A DNA stretch of 5,737 bases, from contig CALEFO010000135.1 of the NCBI GenBank assembly GCA_937877165.1, forward strand, positions 1 through 5,737, in the 5' to 3' direction. Shown piece by piece: positions 5,700 through 5,737 of this stretch (position 1 is its first letter; the number at the start of each line of letters is the position of its first letter). Under the pieces are notes generated by a model. The model searched no databases and was not told the origin of the DNA. It worked only from the letters and a program-made list of their open reading frames with translations. Made by a program: the position numbers and the translations under genes. Origin of the DNA: an uncultured Lachnospiraceae bacterium. Lineage in GTDB: Bacteria > Bacillota > Clostridia > Lachnospirales > Lachnospiraceae.

Positions 5700-5737
5700 T
5701 TCTTCTGCAAATCTCTCAATCCGGGCAGCAGATGAAC
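5696..5737 (-). CDS. rimM: Ribosome maturation factor RimM, last 13 codons (start lies off the right edge)
   Basis: On the - strand, an open frame enters from the right edge and reads VHLLPGLRDLQKK before TGA at 5696-5698. This resembles the C-terminal end of RimM in clostridia (a VHLM-GL type ending), and rimM directly upstream of trmD is the normal order. RimM helps mature the 3' domain of 16S rRNA in the 30S subunit. The stop overlaps the trmD start by ATGA. The fragment is too short for identification by sequence alone; the name rests mainly on position. Confidence 0.7.
   Translation of the reverse strand, partial: VHLLPGLRDLQKK

Noticed and set aside
4926..5735. 269-residue open frame on the + strand opposite trmD and rimM
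   Set aside because: It is a mirror of a certain gene. Its translation is rich in Arg, Pro, His and Ser with no recognisable motif, and it has no supporting ribosome binding site.
1..5737. Defence, phage or mobile gene system in the window
   Set aside because: All confident genes are housekeeping; there is no transposase, integrase, toxin-antitoxin pair or nuclease-helicase set. YraN and RNase HII are core genes here.

Overview
The window is a stretch of core bacterial chromosome, most likely from a GC-moderate Clostridia member of the Bacillota (Lachnospiraceae-like). This is inferred from gene order (rimM-trmD-rplS-signal peptidase-rbgA-signal peptidase-rnhB-yraN), the circularly permuted GTPase RbgA, purine-rich Shine-Dalgarno sites, and protein sequences that resemble this group. 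No database search was possible, so the placement is tentative.

Layout. The left end (to 541) is the C-terminal part of a ribose-phosphate pyrophosphokinase gene on the + strand. It ends at a strong, probably bidirectional, intrinsic terminator (575-622). Everything else is on the - strand and converges on that terminator. Read in the direction of transcription, from the right end, the order is: the last codons of rimM; trmD, overlapping rimM by ATGA; a promoter-like element in the trmD tail and a structured leader; rplS; an intrinsic terminator; a first signal peptidase I gene; rbgA; a second signal peptidase I gene, nearly touching rbgA; rnhB; a 153-bp cloverleaf-like inverted repeat; and yraN.

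How the genes work together. This is a translation and ribosome-biogenesis cluster: RimM (30S maturation), TrmD (m1G37 of tRNA), L19 (50S protein) and RbgA (late 50S assembly). It is interleaved with protein export (two type I signal peptidases) and nucleic acid maintenance (RNase HII and the UPF0102 nuclease-like YraN). The rplS promoter, leader and downstream terminator suggest L19 is expressed apart from its low-abundance neighbours.

I see no undescribed multi-gene system. The points most worth a second look are the cloverleaf element that supplies the last codons and stop of rnhB, the pair of divergent signal peptidases around rbgA (one with GDNP where GDNR is usual), the candidate L19 leader, and the insertion plus basic tail in TrmD. 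No stretch over 300 bases lacks a gene; the longest non-coding spaces are 4690-4862, 1063-1219, 542-687 and 3528-3657.
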